A stretch of 64,000 nt of DNA from Viola odorata (GCA_963691705.1 OY829537.1:66626304-66690303); one strand, 5' to 3'. Counted from the first letter of the stretch, positions 22,779 to 35,051 are shown. Notes: a model not told the origin generated them from the letters alone. Translations and numbers: made by a program.

Positions 22779-23234
22779 ATGATAGATTTTTGCGGTCGTG
22801 ATTCCTTGCCAACACCTCTGACTTCGCCAGATTAGGATAATCCTCCTCCGACTCCACCGTGGAGACCTACTAAATGTCCTGCTAGACGCCAGGGTCGCAA
22901 GAAACCAGTGAAAGTGAAGAAGCAGACCTTTGCGTCCTTCTTTGTCGGCTTTGTGCCCCACTACATGATGCTGCCGAAAGGTGATGAAGCGTCACCGTCT
23001 GCCCCTCCTCCTTCTTCTTCCGAGAATGAGGCTCTTTCTCATGGCACTGATTTAAAGCCAGCAGCTTCTACCGTTGGGGAGAGTTCCCGTGTCCGTTATG
23101 ACAAGGCGGTAGCCCATGCGACAAAGCTTGTGCCCAAACCTGTCGAATATTTCTTTTCCTACAATAGTGGATTACCGTCTTCTCCGGAGGACTATGAGTA
23201 CTGCTATGACATGGATTGGGCAGATGAGGATTAA
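22779..23234 (+). pseudogene. Antisense ORF 2 of the Tat element, unknown protein
   Basis: A 152-codon frame from ATG 22779 to TAA 23234 with one in-frame TAG after PLTSPD. Features: a Pro-rich then basic segment (ARRQGRKKPVKVKKQ), a hydrophobic stretch (TFASFFVGFVPHYMM), a Ser/Pro-rich linker and an acidic, Tyr-rich end (EDYEYCYDMDWADED). The basic cluster could be a nuclear localisation signal. I do not recognise the family. It could be the displaced first part of the broken transposon-type gene that follows, but I see no splice pair joining them. Confidence 0.4.
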
Positions 23235-23329
23235 CGCCTCTGTGTTGTATATGCCTATTGGCATTTTATGAATAAGATGATGTTTTCTGCCTTTTTCTTT
23301 TGTCGTTATTTTTTGTTAGCCTACTGGTC

Positions 23330-25231
23330 CTTGGTGATAGCCAGCGTAAGCGGTTGGCTTGGCCGAGGCAGTCGCTTCGCAGTTATTTTGACTGGGTCAA
23401 CTCTGCCCAGATAACTCCCTCTTCCTGGTGTGCGGTTTATGCTTTTCTTTGCGCTTGCGAGTTGAAGAACATTTCTACCCCATCTCTCAATTTATTTCGC
23501 AAATTTTTTAGTATGAATTGCCATAATTGTTTAATCGAAATTACTCCTCGGTGGAATGACGCGCTCGTGCAGTCGTTCTGGCAGCGTTTTCACGGCTTTA
23601 AGAAGGGTGTAGCTGATTGGAAAAGCAGTTTCTTTGTTCTAGAGCTACCATCCCGTTTGTGGCGTATTAATTTCAACTAGGAGCTGATAGGCCCCATTTG
23701 GTCGAATCCCTTGATATTGACCAGGGCTGAGTTGGAGCAAGCTAACACTCTGTTAGACGAAGGTACTCACTACCGCATCCGTAGCTTTGCCTTGTTCAAA
23801 CCTCTGGAGGAGTGTGCTATGGGTGAGTTTGCCTCTTTTCGCATTTTCTTTGCTTTTGTCTTTGCGTGTTTCTTTTGTTATAGGATGCTAACGGCTAATT
23901 CCCAGGTGACGCTGGCGCTCCTTTGAATGTTACGCCACTTCAAACTTTACCAGCTTCCCCCTGCCGATGGCTCTAATCAGGGTAGCGTTCGTCCCCCGAG
24001 GAGGAGAACCAAGACGGTTGCCCGGGGAGGGCGAAAACCCGTTAGCTCTGCCCGAGTTTCTCGCTTTGTGGAAACTTGGCTACCGGAGCGTCGCAAGAGG
24101 ACGGACTCCAGCCCAGCCGCAACGACGGTGATTACTAGTGATGATGAGGATGTGGATGTCAAGTCAGACCTTTGCCATGCCTTTTACTTGCGTCGGAAAA
24201 AACTTCGATTTGCCACGGGTGAGCAGGCCACCGTGACTTCTTCTGTAGATGCAGCAACTGTTCCTATCTCTGCCGCTTCGACTGGGACGAGTGCCTCCCA
24301 ACCGGTGGGAGTTACTGAGGCGCCGGCTGCTACGTGTTCTGCCGAGGCGGAGGTTCCATCGGCAGCGTGTCCTCTTCCTACAGTTGACGCTCCCGATTCT
24401 CCAATTTCTCATTGCATTCCTGACGTAGTCGCTACACCTTCTACTGCGGATTTGACTGCTGGGCTACCGCCTAAAGTCCTTCCGCAACTATTCTTTTCTC
24501 CTATCACGGATGTTTTTTCCGGGAGTTCTTCTCCCTCTCCGCCAATCAATCTTTCTTATGGTAGTCCTACCGAGACCCCCTCCTACCGTATGGGCTTGAA
24601 GGGATTCTGCTTTGATGGTCTTCGTGCTGTCGGGGTTCCCCAACCTTTTTCCAGGGATGATTTTACTGCACCTTTAATAGGAGAGATGCTGGGCTCCCAG
24701 AAGGAGAAGGAAAAGTTTCTTTAGCTTCCTCCACCGGCTCGTCTTCGCCATATGATGAATGATTCTCTGGATTTCTTCCGTCACCTGAACTATCTGTTCG
24801 AGATTCATGATCGCGAGTCACGCAATTTTTCCAACGCGCTGTGCGTTAAGCAAGTGCAGCTTGAGAAAGCGGTGGAGCAAATGAGGTTGCTAACGCGTCT
24901 CTATGATGAGTTGCAAAAGGAATTAAACAGAGAGAGGTCTGTCGGGAAAGCAAAGGTGGAGGTTCTGGAGGCAGAGTTAGCGCTGGAGAGGAAGAAGAAT
25001 CTCCTTCTTCGCGAAGAGATGTCTGCTCGAGACGAGGAGTCCGCTAGGACATCATTAAAGGAGGAATGGTGGAAGAAGAAAATCTTGGAAGTCTTTGCTT
25101 CTGGATTCGCAACCCGTTTCAAGGGTAACTCTTCCGACCCTACCCAGGTTGCTGACTATATTTCTACCGTGATGGATGAGGTTAGCAAAGGCGGGATTGG
25201 TTCTTCTGCCTCAGAAGGGGAAAGGGGCTAA
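23330..25231 (+). pseudogene. Antisense transposon-type gene, copy A (broken)
   Basis: Paralogue of the gene at 25887-28180. The first block has WCAVYAFLCACELKNISTPS, ITPRW and WKSSFFVLELPSRLWRINFN, matching copy B at its ISPRY...WKEEFFIIDLPEPLWRAGFN. These resemble the plant 'putative gypsy type transposon' domain (Pfam Transposase_28). A phase-1 donor at 23823 sits at the position equivalent to copy B's. Then come a Ser/Pro/Thr-rich linker (to 24724) and a coiled coil (24752-25231: LEKAVEQMRLL, KAKVEVLEAELALERKKN). Damage: the N-terminal part is missing; TAG at 23678; a one-base frame mismatch across the intron; TAG at 24722. Not functional as read. Confidence 0.6.
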
Positions 25232-25713
25232 CGCCAAAGATTGGGGTACCGCTTTGCTTTTCGAGAAGTGTCACAACAGGTTTCTGGACCCTCCCTTGTT
25301 ATTCTTATTATTGTCTGCTTCTATTTTTTCCGAAAACCATTTGTCATTATTCCTCTTGTAATAATGCTGACGCTGCATAACCTTTATCGCATTCGTGTGA
25401 ATTGTTGTGATGCTATCGCCATCTCTTCATTATCTTCCTTGTGTTGCCGCGCCGTTTGGCTAAGCCAGCACTGCTTTTTAGGCCATTAAATACCGCAGTC
25501 CTTCCATTTAATGCGATCTGAAAAGCAATGATGGAAAAGGACACGTGTCTTTCTACGAAAAGGCGTTTGAAGCAAGCGTCTCCTAGGGAGACGTGAATCA
25601 CCGAAGCATTTCGTCATCATTTTTTTAAACTTGTATCTCCTCGCGCGTGCCTTATTTCCCGACGCGCTGCTTTGCCATGTGTCCGCCGCTGATTGGTCAC
25701 ACCCTTTTAGTGT

Positions 25714-25722
25714 TATATATAA
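25714..25722 (+). promoter_or_regulatory. Core promoter of antisense copy B
   Basis: TATATATAA with an inverted CCAAT box (ATTGG, 25692-25696) about 20 bp upstream and the start codon about 165 bp downstream. This makes an independent plus-strand promoter inside the element, opposite to LTR transcription. Confidence 0.5.
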
Positions 25723-25886
25723 TGTTTTTCCTTCCTCCTTTTTCTTTTTTAATCTCCTCTCTCGCATGCTGCTGCTTTCTGGACAAACAACTCGCGCCGC
25801 TCTCTTCTTTTTGGTCTGAGACTCCTGGTGTTCTCTTTGCGAAGGTACACACCCTTTCTTTGCTCGTCACTTCTCCTTTATTGGTC

Positions 25887-28180
25887 ATGGCTAAGACTAA
25901 GAGATCTTCCGATGAGGGGGATCCTCAAGGGTCCGCCGGAGAAGAAAAAATTAACATTACCCCCACTTCTCTCTATACTCTGCCCTTAGTTAATCGTAGG
26001 TTTGCCGCGTGTAATGCGCGATTTCCCAGAGAATATCCCGTGCACGCTGCTGCGGAATCACTTCGCCTGAACAGCGTTCTGCCTGGTAACAGTAGAATAT
26101 TATATGCTAAGTTATTTGACCATGGGTTTTGTCTTCCTCTTGACCCGCTTGTTGAGTTGCTATTGGCTGATTCTGATTTGGCTCCGGCTCAATTGAGCCC
26201 TAGTGCGATTTGCGTTGTCAGTGCCTTTGCCGCACTGTGCCGTTTCAAGGGGATCGAGTCTCCCACTCTGGCCCTGCTTCATGACATTTTCCAGTTGTAT
26301 TCTCGTAAGGGGGTGATATCAATATCCCCTCGTTATGAAGATGGCTCGTTGAAGCCCTTTACCTGGAAGCTTATGGGTACCGAGTCTTCTGTTCCTCATT
26401 GGAAAGAGGAATTTTTTATTATTGATTTGCCTGAGCCGTTATGGAGGGCCGGCTTCAATGAGAAAATTAAAGATGGAGCTTGGGGCCATCGAAAACCCCT
26501 TTCTGATCCAGAAGATGCCTGGTTGAAGACGCTACTTCAACTAGATTTCAGCGTTGATGCCCGAAAAGTGGCTAACGGTCTGGAAATGGAACAGTGCAAA
26601 AAGGGTGAGCGTTTGCCCTTTTTCTTTTTGTGCTGCCAAGAGGTACTAACGCTAACGTTTCTTTAACTGTGCAGTGCCTCCGTCTGGTTGGGAGCCCGAG
26701 TACTTCCGGAGGAAGAGGAAACAGGAACAAAGGAAGAAAGCTGCCGCCGCCGCCAGGGCTGCTGCTGTCGCTACCGCTGCGGAAGAGGAAGGCATTGCTA
26801 CCGCTACGGGTACTACCTCATCGCCACCTCCTCGCACCCTTGTTGCAAGGAAGAAGAGAGTGAGGAAAGCACGTGCCACGCAACCCATTTCCCTACACAC
26901 TGTTGTTTCTTCAGAGGCGACAGTTGATCCCATTCCTACCGCGATACCTCTGGTTTCCACAGTCACCCAGGTATGCGTTCATTTCTCTCTAAGGTTTTCT
27001 TTTCTTCTGTATAATTTTCTTATCATGCGTGCACTGCGTTTTCTAGGAGGCTTCCCCTGTTTCTGCTCAGTCAACCTCTCCAGGTGATATGTCTGTTGCT
27101 GAGGTCCTTCGAGAGCGTCAGAAGAAGGCTCGCTATGAGCTTCAGCACAGCCCTACCTCTTCTGCTGCGAATCCTTCTCTGAACGTCCCTGAAGGCGGCG
27201 CTATTCCTGCCGAGCAATCGCAGGGTATTGATTTCGGTGGTAGTCCTCGCGTTTTAGGTGATTCCTCCACCGCGACAGGCTATAACTCAAGTGCCCTTAA
27301 CCTTGAAGTACTTGGTGGAGATGGGTCCCTAGTGCCCAACGCGGGAGGTTCCGGCAGTCGACCCTCTTCTCCTGCCGCTCTGTTTTTTGTTCCGATGTCT
27401 CCTCCCACTATCGCGAGAGGTGGCCCTGCCCCTGCTTTGATAGCCGGTGCCTCTACTTATAATCCTCCCCTCATGCCCACTCATCATATTGGTTTGCGTT
27501 CCTTCAGGGACAACATTTTGCAATTTCCTGCCGGGACCGATCATGATTCCATTCTTGCGTCTACCTCTTACCTGGTAGCCGAGATTATGTCTCTTCCAAG
27601 GGAGAGGGATGCCTTTGCGGCTAGGAGTGAGCAGGAGCGTATAACCTTTCTTCGCTCCCAAGCGCTTTCTTTTTTCTACCACCTCCATTACATGGATGAG
27701 GAGAATGCTAGGATTGCCGCAAACGGGCAGGGGGAGATAACCAGGTTGCAGAACGAGCGCCAGAGTTTTGTGGATGCGCTTAACCTTGCCAACCAAGAAA
27801 CGGAGTCTGCCCGACAGGAAGTGACGACTGTCAAGCAAGAGCTGGAGGCTGTCAAGCACTCTTTGGAGGAGGAGAAACGGAAAGGTTCCAATCTGACCGA
27901 ACGCCTTTCTCGTGAGGAGAATGAGTTGCGTCAAGAGAGGCAGAGGAATGCCGAGCTGACTGCCAATCTGGCTTTAAACGTTGGGAAGAATCAGTGGTAC
28001 TTGAAGGAAGGCGCATGGCTCATGTCGGAGGCGTTGATGCATCATCATGGGGTAGAAAAACTCCGTATTGATGAGCTGGCGGCGTATTTTGATAGGAGAG
28101 TCTCCACTATTACTGATGACGACTTCTATTTATGGAAATCGAAGCAGCAAGGAGGAGTCAACGCACCACCCGTTCCTTAG
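25887..28180 (+). CDS. Antisense transposon-type gene, copy B (intact)
   Basis: Three exons: 25887-26604, 26675-26970, 27047-28180, joined by GT-AG introns of 70 and 76 bp (donors GTGAGC and GTATGC; acceptors GTGCAG and TTCTAG). All splices keep frame and give about 715 residues. ATG 25887 (GGTCATGG) is chosen because it is the first in-frame ATG well downstream of the TATA box. Domains: residues about 30-200 resemble Transposase_28 ('putative gypsy type transposon' domain: LYAKLFDHGFCLPLDPLVEL, AICVVSAFAALCRF, FFIIDLPEPLWRAGF). Then an Ala/Lys/Arg-rich basic segment, a Ser/Pro-rich linker, and a coiled coil at about 546-645. Known in plants only from such elements; role unknown, possibly regulatory. 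No catalytic motif is seen. Confidence 0.7.
26605..26674 (+). other. Intron 1 of antisense copy B
   Basis: 70 bp, GTGAGC to CTGTGCAG, phase 1, with CTAAC branch-point-like strings near 26646 and 26652. Splicing joins G to TG to give a Val codon and keeps frame. Confidence 0.65.
26971..27046 (+). other. Intron 2 of antisense copy B
   Basis: 76 bp, CAG|GTATGC to TTTTCTAG|GAG, phase 0; joins ...STVTQ to EASPVSAQ in frame. Confidence 0.65.
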
Positions 28181-28645
28181 TTTTTTGAATTTAGATATAT
28201 TATGATTTTTGCGGCCGACGAGCCCTTTCTTGTTTTGTAATATTAACGATATCACTTTTTGCCTTGGTTGGGCTACCCCTTTTGAATGGAACTTCTTTAT
28301 CTGCTCTGTTTCATAATACTGCTTGCGCAATTATTTGTCCGTGGCGTTTGCTGCCGCGCCTCTATAGATATGCCCACTTTGCTCTCGCATGACCTTCATA
28401 TAGGTTCCTCAGCTGCCTTTTCGATGACCTTATTGTTGCCTTCCGATAGCATTTCCAAGAATGACTCAGCATTGCTCAGATTCAACTCACCCTTTGTTGT
28501 CAGGGAATCTTTCTTGCCCCGTTAGGCCTGCTGCGACGTTGTTGTTGCAGTACGGATGTCTTTCCAGCCTTACTTCGCCGGGTATCGACCGCTCAATTTC
28601 TAGCTGGAGTGTCCCCTCCTTCCTTCCGTCGGAGATTTGCTTGGG
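28181..28645. other. 3' region of antisense copy B
   Basis: No gene seen. GC-richer than the array. Contains 'ttgtaatattaacg' just past the stop and short open frames with no family match. Likely the 3' untranslated region of copy B and part of the element's own 3' non-coding region on the other strand. Confidence 0.4.
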
Positions 28646-29145
28646 GAGTGCCTCATCTTAGCGAGCTGTCTGATCAGGACCAGCCATCGCAAGGATAGGA
28701 TTTTCACTCCTGAGCGTTGAAACCTCGCGTCCCTGGAACGTGCCTCGTCTCAATGGGTCGTCTATGTGAGCACGGTTGCCACAAGGATAGGATTTTCACT
28801 TCCAGGACGGAGTTGGTCTCTCCTTGGGGTCGTGCCTCGTCTTAATGGGTCGTCTGTGTGAGCACGGTTGCCACAAGGATAGGATTTTCACTCCCAAGGA
28901 TACCGGGGCGTGCCTCGTCTTAATGGGCCGTCTATGTGAGCACGGTTGCCACAAGGATATGATTTTCACTCCCGGGAGCGTTTGGGGTCGTGCCTCGTCT
29001 TAATGGGCCGTCTGTGTGAGCACGGTTGCCACAAGGATAGGATTTTCACTCCCAACGCTTAGTCATGCCAGGGCGTGCCTCATCTTAGTGAGCTGTCTGA
29101 TCAGGACCAGCCATCACAAGGATAGGATTTTCACTCCTGGCATGC
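28646..29145. repeat. About 80-bp minisatellite, six copies
   Basis: The core CACAAGGATAGGATTTTCAC recurs six times at about 80-bp spacing. The four middle copies carry GTGAGCACGGTTGC before it and GTGCCTCGTCTTAATGGG upstream. The first and last copies instead carry GCTGTCTGATCAGGACCAGC, giving an A-B-B-B-B-A order. It lies between the convergent 3' ends of pol (stop at 29231) and antisense copy B. Confidence 0.85.
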
Positions 29146-29230
29146 TTCACTATCTGCATTTTATTCAACAACGAACGCACAGAAAGATATATCTTGTTAG
29201 AATAGTATTGATGTTACCAGATAGGGTGAG

Positions 29231-32200
29231 CTAGTTCCTGGCGTGGTATAGCTTCAGCCGGGCTATATTCCACGAGTTCTGTAGAGGCATTCCATCGAGC
29301 GTTTCCAAGTGGTAAGCTCCTCTCCCCACAATACGGGTGACGCGATACGGTCCATCCCATTTTGGGCTGAGTTTGTCCATGTGCTGCCCTGCAGCTCGTC
29401 TATCTCTGAGCACTAAATCCCCAGCTTTGAGCAATCGCTCTCTCACTTGCCGGTTGTGGTATTGCACCATTTTTCTTTTGCAGTGCAGAGTTTTCAGCAG
29501 TGTTTCCTCATGTGTTTCTAGTAGGGCGTCAAGGTTAGCACGTAACCTTTCCTCGTTATTTTCTTCTCTGAAATGAGCCACCCGAAGGCTCATCATTCCG
29601 ATCTCAACCGGTGTGACAGCTTCGGTTCCGAATGCTAACGCAAATGGGGTCTCTCCAGTGCCGGTCTTGACAGTCATGCGATAGGCCCATAGCACGTATG
29701 GCAGTTCGTCCGGCCATTTCTTTTTGGAACCTTCCAGGTTTCTTTTGATGCCACTAAGGATGCTGCAGTTGGTTACCTCTGCCTGGCCATTGGTTTGGGG
29801 GTGTGCCACGGAAGAGAACCTTTGTTCGATCTGGAATCCCGCGCACTGATCCCTGAAGAATTGGCTTGTGAACTGTGCTCCATTGTCGCTAACCAGTATG
29901 CGCGGAACCCCGACTCGCATGATGACTTGGTGTTTGAAAAAATGCCAAATTTTTTTAGTGGTGATGGTGGCTAACGCCTCGGCTTCGGCCCATTTTGTGA
30001 AGTAGTCTACCGCCACGACCACGAATTTTAGCTGAGATCTAGCCATTGGAAACGGGCCTAATATGTCAATGCCCCATTTGGCAAACGGGCATGGAGCAAT
30101 TATTTCTGAGATTGGCGTGGCCAGTTTTCGAGGGATCTTAGCGTATTCCTGACATTTCTGACAGGTTTTCACGAAGTTATGGCAATCTCTTCGTATGGTG
30201 GGCCAGTAGAATCCCGACCGAAAGACTTGAGCTGCCAGAGTATCGCTCGCGATGTGCATGCCGCATATCCCTTCGTGAATTTCTCTCAGCACATGCAGGC
30301 CTTCTTGTTCCGTTATGCATTTAGCGGCTGGATGGGAGAAGCACCTCCGTATTAACTCTCCATTGTAATATGTACATCGCGCTGCCCGTTTTAGGATTTT
30401 CCTTCTTTCCGTAATTTCTTCTGGTAGCCTATCATGCTTCAGATATTCTACCACTAGGATCCTCCAGTCACTTTCTATTTCTTCCACACACAACGATGTT
30501 TGATCCTCCATGAAAGAGGGTATGGATAGCTCCCCGTAATGTACCTCGTTGGGTATGGAGGCTTCTACGTTGGCTGCCATCTTGGCGAGGCTATCGGCCT
30601 CTTCGTTACTTTCTCTGGGGATGTGTTCGAAGATGACCCGAGTGCCTTTTTTCTGCATCTCCGACAGCTCGCGCTTTACTTTGGCCAAGTATTGAATCAT
30701 GACGGGTTCTCGAGCTTGGGAGTTTCCAAGGACTTGATCCATTATCAATTTAGAATCTCCTCGTATCTTTAGGCGCAAGCCGTATTGCTCTTCCGCCACA
30801 GTAGAGGCTTCGACGGAGAAGGTGTTTCCAATTCTGAGTCCTGCCAGCAGTGCTTCATATTCAGCGGCGTTGTTGGATAACGGCTGCAGGATTCTAATAG
30901 CATATCGCATTTCCATGCCGTTTGGCCCCACTAGGAAAATGCCTGCTCCTGCTAGCTCTTGATTTTTTGCGCCGTCCACGTGAATAACCCATGAATCTGC
31001 GTGCGTTTCCGGGAACGGTAGGCATGAGTTTTTTGGTTCTTCCTCTGAAAGTTTTTCCAACACCTTCTTGGTGAATGTGCACTCCGCTATGAAGTCAGCT
31101 AACGCCTGGGCTTTTATTGCCAGCCTGGCTTTGTATTGCAGCCCGTATTGTTCGAGCTCGATTGCCCAAATCAACATTCTCCCTGAGGACTCCGGCTTTC
31201 TAAAAAAAATTCTCAGCGGCTGATCAGTTAGAACAGTAACGGGGTAGGCCTGGAAGTATCGATCCATCTTTCGCATTGCCTGTATTAGAGCAAGCGCTAT
31301 CTTCTCGATGCGGGCGTATCGTAGCTCCGCGTCTTTTAATATGTGACTCACAAAAAATACAGGGCGGTGTACATGCTCTTCACTTCGTACGAGGACGGCG
31401 CTGACTACCTCATCAGCTACTCCCAGGTATAGGTATAGCTCATCGCCGAACTCAGGCCTCGTTAGCACTAGATCGGATGACAAGTAGGCTTTCAGTCCTG
31501 CAAACGCGTTTTCACATTCCTCTGTCCACCCAAATGGGGCCTTATTTCGAATGACCTTGAAAAAGGGGAGGCATCTCTCTCCTTGATTAGATATGAACAG
31601 TCCTAACGCGATAATGCGGCCAGTGAGCTTTTGTATTTCCTTGACGGTTCGCGGGGATATCATGTCCTGAATGGCCTTTACCTTTGAAGGGTTGGGCTGA
31701 ATACCCTTTCGGCTGACCACGTAGCCCAAGAATTTTCCCGTTTGGAACACGAACATACACTTTCGTGGGTTCAGCTTCATTTTGTATTTTTTCATCACAT
31801 TGAAAACTTCTTCCAAATCAGCAAGATGGTCTCCGAAGCTTCGACTTTTAATCATAATATCGTCCACGTAGGCCTCTACATTTTTCCCTATTTTCTTTTC
31901 AAAAATCTTATTCGCCATGCGCTGAAACGTTGCCCCGACATTCTTCAGCCCAAACGGCATTGCGGTGTAGCAATATGTGGCCCTAGGGGTGATGAAGGCA
32001 GTTTTTTCTTCGTCTTCTGCGGCCATTGGGATTTGGTGATACTCGGAGTTGGCATCCAGAGAGCTTAAATAAGCGTACCCCGCAGTTTGGTCGACCAGCT
32101 GGTCAATTCGAGGAAGGGGATAGCAATCTTTGGGACAAGCATTATTTAGGTCAGTGAAATTGATGCACATGCGCCAATCTCCGTTAGGCTTTGGAACTAG

Positions 32201-34987
32201 CACCGGGTTAGCCAGCCAGGTTGGGTACTGAACTTCTCGAATGAACCCCACGTCCATGAGCTTCAGTAACTCCTTCTCGATTGCTGCTACTTTTTCTGAT
32301 GGAAAGGCGCGTCGTTTCTGCTGAATAGGCTTGGCCTCAGGGCTGATGTTTAGTCGATGCTCCGCGACTTCTCGCGAGATTCCAGGCATGTCCGCTGGTT
32401 TCCATGCGAATTCTCCCTTGTATTTTCTTAATAGTCGGGTTAGTTGCACGCTCTCTTCAAGGCTCAGTTTCTCACTGACCAAGAGATTTGCCTCATTGTC
32501 CTCAGCGATAGGTATTGACATCATCTGATCTAGTGGCTGAGTGCGTTTTTCTTCTTTATCGTCAAAAGGATCGTCTGCCACGCAAACGTAGCGGTCACAA
32601 CTCCTCTGAGTCATAAGCAAATAACATTCGGCTGCCAGTTTCTGGTCTCCTCTGATTGAGACCACTCCGTCCCACGAGGGGTATTTCATCCGCAGGTGTT
32701 TTTGGGATATCGCTACCCCGAAATGATTGAGCAACGGTCGCCCCAGTATAGCGTTGTATGGTAACGTTAGGTCTACAACCAGGAATAATAGCTCTTCAGA
32801 GCGTTTGGATGTGTCTTCTCGGAAGTACACTGGCAAGGATGTTATTCCGGCTACCGGTATCGGTACGCCATCAATCCCGACAATTGGCCTAACGCATGGC
32901 GCTAGCTCACCATCAGGGCGTTTCATCAAATTATACGCTTCCAGCGAAAATAGATTTACTGCGCTCCCATTGTCAACAAGGGTTCTCCTCACCCCGTGAC
33001 TTCCTATGAGAGGTGTTACTACCAACACGTCGTTGTGTGGGAAAACAATGCCCTTTTCGTCTTCTTCTGAGAAGGACAATATCATTCTATCTAAGGCGTT
33101 TATCGCCTCAATTTTTACCTGGGCGCTTTCTCGCTTGCGCTTTTCCCCAGGACTGGGCGTTTGTGGTATGGCCTCCTCGAAGTAGGGTGTTCCCCCGGCA
33201 ATAATATTAATCATAGGCATCTGATCGCTATGAACAACGAGAGCTTCTCTATTTTGTCCAAGGGGAATTGCGTTAGCCCCCGTGGCGCGTGAAGGCGTTT
33301 GCCTCTGATCAGTTGTCATTCCCGTTCGGTTGTTCCTGGCCTCTTCTCTTGCCTTGGTGGCAAATTCTCCTAGGTAGCCCTTTTCGACCAATCGCTCTAT
33401 AGCCAATTTCAGCTCTCTGCATACATCTGTCGAATGTCCCTTGACCTTGTGGAACTTGCAATACGCGTTTTCCCTTCCTCCCATGATCACTCCTGGCTTC
33501 ACAGGAGCTGGATATCTAATGGGCAGATTCCGCTGTTGGACTATCGCTAGGATTTCAGCCCTTGGGAGTATAAGAGATGGAAGGTCAGGATCATATATCC
33601 GGCCTTTTAGCGGATTCGCTTGTTTCCGAGTGGGTGACCCTCCGGGTCTTCCTTTCGAGAAATTGCCTCTCTGCCGGTTAGAGGCCTTGGCAGTGTGCTC
33701 TTTTCGTTGCCCATGATCATCAGTGGGTCGCACGTCAGGGGCACTGCTATGCGGGGCGTTAGGGGCCACATATGGGTCCGTTGGCATGTCTCGGATCAAT
33801 TCTCTATTTTCCTCAACCGCAAAATCAATAGTGACCCCTGGCGTTAGGGACATTTCAAGATCAAATCGACCTAAAAAGTCGTTCAACGATTCCTGCGGTT
33901 TTCGATGGATATCGAACAGTGCAGCTGCTGACTTCCTGATATGAATAGTCGTGCTAAACTGACTTTTGAATTTTTCTTCCAGTTGAGAAAAATTATCAAT
34001 AGACCCGGCCGGGAGTCCCTCAAACCAGAGACGTGCCACGCCTGACAGCGTCATTACGAAGATCTAACACAATGCTGCGTCACTGCGCGGTTGGAATTGC
34101 ACAAAATCTTTCACCTTATTGAGGTGAGAAATGGGATCTTTCGTGCCATCATATGATTCTGCTGGGAGTTTCACATGTCGATGGACTCTGTGGTGCCTGA
34201 CACGGTAACTGAACGGATGACTAACGTTAATATCAGGGACCCCACGAGGCTGATGTGGGTGTGGGATTTCAACGTCATATCTGGGATTCTGAGGGTCATA
34301 TTCCTGATGCCGCCTGGGAGATCGGTTGCGGCTTCTTGGAGTTCGAGCTCGTCGACCTCTGCTGCTAGATCTCTCACTGTATCTAGGAGATGGCTATCTC
34401 AATATATCCCCCCGTCGATCATCCCAATGTTCTCTATACTCATCACGTCGGCGGGCTACTTCAGGGATAGAGATTTCTCCCCTGTATTGTCCAGAATGTT
34501 CAGCAGGTCCACGCGCGAGCGGCGGGACGGTGATGGGGGCCAATGAAAATGGTAAGGAGGACGGGAGTCCTCTGGATTGTCGAGGCGATAATGGTCGGTC
34601 ATTGACAATGGACGGAGTGAAAACTACTTGGGAGGACACACCAGGTCTCGAGGCATGAGGAGTAAATCCAGCAGCCATCTCTGTCAACTGATCCAATTGA
34701 GCTTGTAGAGCTGCTATTTAATTTGCGAAAGGGTTGTCCGCTTCACCTATCATGGATCTCCCTTCTTGGGGGGTAAGACGACTGGTTCCTGCTACGTGAG
34801 AAAAGGGAGAACAAATCTGGAATGTAATTTCTTCCGATCTTTGCCCAGGAGTAATATCTGATTCTCCCGCAGTGACGTCCTGCACTGGGGTGGAGGTATC
34901 AGAGGTAGCGAAGGCAAACAGTCGTCTACGGGTGTTGTATGGGATGTTGGAAGTTTGGGACAGCGCCGGATCTGACTCTGAGGCCAT
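29231..34987 (-). pseudogene. Tat gag-pol polyprotein gene, three nonsense codons
   Basis: A single frame of 1,919 codons from ATG 34987, interrupted by TAA (34718-34720), TAG (34394-34396) and TAG (34064-34066); from 34054 it is open for 1,607 codons. In that open part (approximate residues): gag remainder with a CKFHKVKGHSTDVC knuckle near 203; aspartic protease VDNGSAVNLF near 359; RT with SLDANSEYHQ near 665 and YVDD near 728; RNase H near 870-945; second, archaeal-type RNase H (VDGAKNQ near 1027, GDSKL near 1102, EEADSLAKMA); integrase with an HHCC-type zinc region (1264-1302), then D (GIDILGP), D (SDNGAQFTS) and E (QTNGQAE). No chromodomain. Compared with the copy at 59230 it lacks about 39 codons of gag (near 33830). 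Confidence 0.9.
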
Positions 34988-35051
34988 AATCCTTCTAGCT
35001 TCGGGGAGGAGGAGCTTGGTTATTAAGGATGCTCACTTAATAGAACCAATA

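Noticed and set aside
27329..27934. 201-codon minus-strand frame
   Set aside because: Shadow of exon 3 of the spliced antisense gene; no start context or domain.
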